Part shown: piece after piece, positions 61,355-64,000 of the stretch
How the letters are laid out: each line of letters opens with the position of its first letter
Numbering within the stretch: the first letter of the stretch is position 1
Source of the DNA: a bacterium
GTDB taxonomy: Bacteria; Actinomycetota; Acidimicrobiia; Acidimicrobiales; Ilumatobacteraceae
Direction: 5' to 3'
Assembly: GCA_029977615.1 (NCBI GenBank)
Contig: JAPOKO010000001.1
Span: 1 to 64,000 of the forward strand
DNA: 64,000 bases
Made by a program: the position numbers and the translations under genes
The notes under the pieces: model-generated
Databases searched by the model: none
The model's input: the letters and a program-made list of their open reading frames with translations, nothing else
Told to the model about the DNA's origin: nothing

Positions 61355-62368
61355 GTGGCAAGTCAAACTTTGGAACAGGCGGTAGCCGAGCTCGTCAATG
61401 AGTTTGGCGGGAATCATGATTCTGATTATGTGACTCACATGATCATCACTGCTCTAGGTTTAGGTACAGATAGCACTTCCACTCTTGATCTCAAGATTGC
61501 TTCTTCGGCCCTGAAAGAAATGCGTGAAGCATTTGCAATGTTCGATCCATATGCGAATCGCAAAAAGGTGACCATTTTCGGTTCCGCGAGAACCAAGAAA
61601 GATGATCCTCTCTATCTGCACACTCAGAACGTTGCAGCAGAGCTAGCGGCACAAGGATGGATGGTAGTTACGGGTGCAGGACCAGGAATCATGGAAGCAG
61701 GTATGGTCGGCGCAGGTCGCGACCAATCCATAGGCGTATCAATCCGCCTGCCTTTTGAGGCAAGTGCTAACCCAATCATTGCCGGGGACGGAAAGTTTGT
61801 CGAAATGCGGTACTTCTTCACGCGCAAACTCATGCTCATGAAGGACTCCCAAGCATTCATCTGTATGCCTGGTGGATTCGGCACATTAGACGAAACTTTT
61901 GAACTGCTTACCTTGATGCAAACCGGTCGAGGGGCAATTGCTCCAACAGTGTTGCTCGATCTACCTGGCGACCATTTTTGGCGAACGATGGACGAATTCA
62001 TTCAAACTCAGCTGTTGCCGCGTGGTTTGATATCGGCATCTGATCTGTCTCTTTATCGAGTGTGTGAGACGACGAACGATGCAGTGAAGGAAATCATTGA
62101 TTTCTACAGAATCTTCCATTCCGTGCGATTCGTCGGTAAGTATTTGATCATTCGAATGAACAAGCAAATTAGCGATGTTGACCTTGAGGCGATCAATAAC
62201 GAATTTAGCTATCTGTGTAAGCAGGGCGGGTTCGAAAAATGCGCTCCAACTCCGCAAGAAATCCAGAGCAACGACAACGTGGAGAAGGCTCGGTTGAAGT
62301 TTGAGTTTGTTCGCAACGACCTAGGTGGTCTTCGCGACGTGATCAATCGGATCAATCAAGCCGACTGA
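61355..62368 (+). CDS. LOG-family (lysine-decarboxylase-like) protein
   Basis: A 337-residue protein. A nucleotide-binding fold contains VTIFGSARTKKDDP near 70, VTGAGPGIMEAGMVGAG near 105 and the catalytic MPGGFGTLDETFELLTLMQT near 170 (PGGxGTxxE). LOG proteins release cytokinin-type bases from nucleoside monophosphates; larger bacterial members with extra N- and C-terminal domains, as here, are PpnN-like nucleosidases. GTG 61355 is 7 nt after tal. The 3' end overlaps a small convergent gene by 17 nt. Confidence 0.87.
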   Translation: MASQTLEQAVAELVNEFGGNHDSDYVTHMIITALGLGTDSTSTLDLKIASSALKEMREAFAMFDPYANRKKVTIFGSARTKKDDPLYLHTQNVAAELAAQGWMVVTGAGPGIMEAGMVGAGRDQSIGVSIRLPFEASANPIIAGDGKFVEMRYFFTRKLMLMKDSQAFICMPGGFGTLDETFELLTLMQTGRGAIAPTVLLDLPGDHFWRTMDEFIQTQLLPRGLISASDLSLYRVCETTNDAVKEIIDFYRIFHSVRFVGKYLIIRMNKQISDVDLEAINNEFSYLCKQGGFEKCAPTPQEIQSNDNVEKARLKFEFVRNDLGGLRDVINRINQAD

Positions 62369-62540
62369 GAACGCCGATCGCCTTCTCCACTGCTCTACGG
62401 GCCTGTGTGAGTTGTCGCTCGAGCTCAGGACGCTTAGCTTCACCGGCTCGATGAGCCTCTTTAAGGGCATCTAGTGCCTTGTCGGCGAGGTCTTCAGAGA
62501 CGCTTTGTAGGTTACTTACGATTTCTTCCACGGATGCCAC
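62352..62540 (-). CDS. Small helical protein
   Basis: A 62-residue, almost fully helical and charged protein (VEEIVSNLQSVSEDLADKAL, then RAVEKAIGVLSRLD). No family recognised. It is supported as real by a good -10 box (TACAGT) exactly 6 nt before the GTG start and by amphipathic heptad spacing. It overlaps the end of the LOG gene by 17 nt tail to tail and is divergent from the next gene. Confidence 0.65.
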   Translation of the reverse strand: MASVEEIVSNLQSVSEDLADKALDALKEAHRAGEAKRPELERQLTQARRAVEKAIGVLSRLD

Positions 62541-62546
62541 ATAGAA

Positions 62547-62552
62547 ACTGTA
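62547..62552 (-). promoter_or_regulatory. -10 TACAGT of small helical protein gene
   Basis: TACAGT lies 6 nt before GTG 62540. Confidence 0.5.
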
Positions 62553-62559
62553 CTTCGTC

Positions 62560-62565
62560 TATCGT
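62560..62565 (+). promoter_or_regulatory. -10 TATCGT of gene 62574
   Basis: TATCGT lies 8 nt before GTG 62574. Confidence 0.4.
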
Positions 62566-62573
62566 TATCGCTC

Positions 62574-63305
62574 GTGCCAAAGCCTAAAGACCTCCATGAA
62601 TATGTCAGCTTCTCTGATCCGAATTCGGACCAGACCTGGATGATTGACGCAACATACCTGAAATCAAATTGGACCTGCATTTATGGTTCAGGATGCAAGG
62701 GTGTGCTCGATGACGATGCGACAAAGTTGCAACACGGTTGTTGTAGTTACGGTGCTCATTTCATCGACAAGAAAGATCTTGCTTCAGTGAAGCGTTCAGT
62801 TGCCCGATTAAAGCCAGAGCATTGGCAGAACATGGAGCGCGGCAAGAACGGAAAGTGGCTGGGCAAGGAACGCGATGGCGCTGATGTGACGCGCAAAGTG
62901 AATGGCGTTTGCATCTTTCACAATGATGCAGATTTCGAAGGCGGACTCGGGTGTGCCTTTCACATCGCTGCTCTTGAGGCTGGCGAGCGTCCAATGGACT
63001 GGAAACCAGATGTTTGCTGGCAAGTCCCTTTACGGCTTGAAGAATTCACAGAAGACGATGGTCACGTGGTGTCATTCGTGCGCGAATGGAAGCGCCGTGA
63101 CTGGGGCGAAGGCGGTCATGATTTCCATTGGTGGTGTACCGATGACTCCAAGGCTTTTGTGGGCAAGAACCCCGTGTACCAGTACCTCAAGGATGAATTG
63201 ACGGAGCTCGTGGGTCCAACCATCTACAAAATGATCGTGGACACGCTTTCGCGAGACAATTCGGTTCCAGTTGCGCATCCGAAGATGAAAAAAGCGAAGA
63301 GCTAG
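62574..63305 (+). CDS. Uncharacterised Cys-rich protein, YkgJ-like cluster
   Basis: A 243-residue protein. Cysteines in TCIYGSGCKGV (about 34-44), HGCCSYGAHF near 55, VCIFHN near 112 and LGCAFHIAAL near 125 resemble zinc/iron-chelating UPF0153/YkgJ-type sites. DFHWWCTDDSKAF near 185 adds a further Cys. Similar proteins occur across actinobacteria; function unknown. Start GTG 62574 has TATCGT 8 nt upstream. The stop shares CTAG with typA. Confidence 0.72.
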   Translation: MPKPKDLHEYVSFSDPNSDQTWMIDATYLKSNWTCIYGSGCKGVLDDDATKLQHGCCSYGAHFIDKKDLASVKRSVARLKPEHWQNMERGKNGKWLGKERDGADVTRKVNGVCIFHNDADFEGGLGCAFHIAALEAGERPMDWKPDVCWQVPLRLEEFTEDDGHVVSFVREWKRRDWGEGGHDFHWWCTDDSKAFVGKNPVYQYLKDELTELVGPTIYKMIVDTLSRDNSVPVAHPKMKKAKS

Positions 63306-64000
63306 TTACTCGATTTTTTTGAGTACTTACGGCGATCCTCAAGCGTGAGATAACGCTTGCGGATACGAATGAAGCGTGGCGTTACTTCTACGAGTTCATC
63401 GTCGCCAATCCATTCGATTGCGGTTTCTAAAGTGTGGGTAACTGGCGTAGCCAATTTCGGACCGTCGTCGTGACTATGCGTACGAATGTTGGTCTTTTCC
63501 TTGGCGCGAACCGCATTAACAACCATCTCGTCTTCACGTGCGTTTTCGCCAACAACCATTCCCTCATATGTGTCGTCACCGGGTGAAACAAACAAGGTTC
63601 CGCGAAGCTGCAAGTTGTCAAGCGCATAAGCGGTTGTAGTGCCCATACGATCTGCGATCATTGCACCTCCCAAACGGTGAGGAAGTTCTCCACACCAAGG
63701 CATCCAGCCCGCGAGGCTTTGGTGCAAAAGCGCCGTTCCGCGAGTTACGGTAAGCAACAACGAGCGGAAACCAATGAGGCCGCGCGAAGGTGCTTCGAAA
63801 CTCACTATGGTGCGTCCAGGGTCTCCTGGACGGAGATCGGTGATACGGCCCTTACGTGGTGCCAGCGCTTGCGTGATTGCACCAACATATTCGTCTGGAA
63901 CGTCGCAAGTACCCGATTCGAGAGGCTCATGACGCTTGCCATCGATTTCCTTAGTGATTACCTCAGGACGGCTCACCTGCAACTCGAAACCTTCACGACG
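63302..64000 (-). CDS. typA: Ribosome-associated GTPase TypA/BipA (5' part outside window)
   Basis: The C-terminal 232 codons of TypA/BipA. LQVSRPEVITKEIDGKRHEP, APSRGLIGFRSLLLTVTRGT, GWMPWCGELPHRLGGAMIAD (each shown in part) and IRTHSHDDGPKLATPV are family hallmarks of domains III to C-terminal. The GTPase domain lies beyond 64000. BipA aids 50S assembly, especially in the cold. The frame continues through the right edge without stop. Confidence 0.93.
   Translation of the reverse strand, partial: RREGFELQVSRPEVITKEIDGKRHEPLESGTCDVPDEYVGAITQALAPRKGRITDLRPGDPGRTIVSFEAPSRGLIGFRSLLLTVTRGTALLHQSLAGWMPWCGELPHRLGGAMIADRMGTTTAYALDNLQLRGTLFVSPGDDTYEGMVVGENAREDEMVVNAVRAKEKTNIRTHSHDDGPKLATPVTHTLETAIEWIGDDELVEVTPRFIRIRKRYLTLEDRRKYSKKSSN

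Overview
The window is a gene-dense bacterial chromosome segment with 74 protein-coding genes, two of them cut by the window edges, and one tRNA. I see no insertion sequence, prophage, CRISPR array or rRNA. A complete Pup-proteasome cluster (arc, dop, pup, prcB, prcA, pafA), a WhiB protein, DUF4193, a GarA/FtsR/DUF151/MerR block and the tlyA-nadK-recN-pyrG-xerD-scpA-scpB-rluB order place it in the Actinomycetota. By eye the base composition is near balanced, low for that phylum. This composition, the very tight packing and several lineage-type proteins (long double ThyX-like protein, orphan lipid-kinase C-terminal domain, Lys/Arg-rich linker protein) suggest a streamlined aquatic actinobacterium, possibly class Acidimicrobiia. 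That assignment is an inference.

Layout. 1-14.4 kb: DUF1015 and a divergent core run (HAD phosphatase, tlyA, nadK, recN, pyrG, xerD, HD protein), then trpS opposite scpA-scpB-rluB-tyrA-aroA-DUF5522 and a phosphoribosyltransferase; themes are RNA and DNA maintenance, chromosome condensation and aromatic amino acid synthesis. 14.4-19.4 kb: a five-gene minus-strand operon combining an AMP-dependent acyl-CoA ligase, a glycerophosphodiesterase and a lipoprotein-dependent ABC importer. 19.4-24.2 kb: SirB1-like protein, acyl-CoA dehydrogenase, ispH, der, a zinc-ribbon membrane protein and tRNA-Pro(GGG). 24.2-31.5 kb: transporter genes, SRAP/HMCES-type DNA-repair protein, HIT protein, pgsA, the FHA/MerR/DUF151/MerR block and a sphingosine-phosphate-lyase-like enzyme. 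31.5-40.9 kb: threonine aldolase, WhiB, a kinase-fold protein, gamma carbonic anhydrase, enoyl-CoA hydratase, DUF4193 group and the ThyX-like gene. 40.9-52.3 kb: helY, tatC, tatB, lepB and the Pup-proteasome cluster. 52.3-64 kb: ferredoxin, trmI, small membrane proteins, dacB, a large NDP-forming acyl-CoA synthetase, tkt, tal, a LOG-family gene and typA.

Two whole-window patterns stand out. First, at 30 promoter-proximal genes a TANNNT or CANNNT hexamer lies 5-8 nt before an ATG/GTG start, and exactly 6 nt before it in 20 of them. This is what a -10 box looks like when transcription starts on the start codon, so most transcripts here are probably leaderless. Genes with clear Shine-Dalgarno sites form the minority. 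Second, all eleven convergent protein-gene pairs abut or overlap, and five share one 4-base word (TTAG, CTAG or TTAA) as the stop codons of both genes. No intrinsic terminator with a U-tract was seen. No stretch of more than 300 bases lacks a gene.
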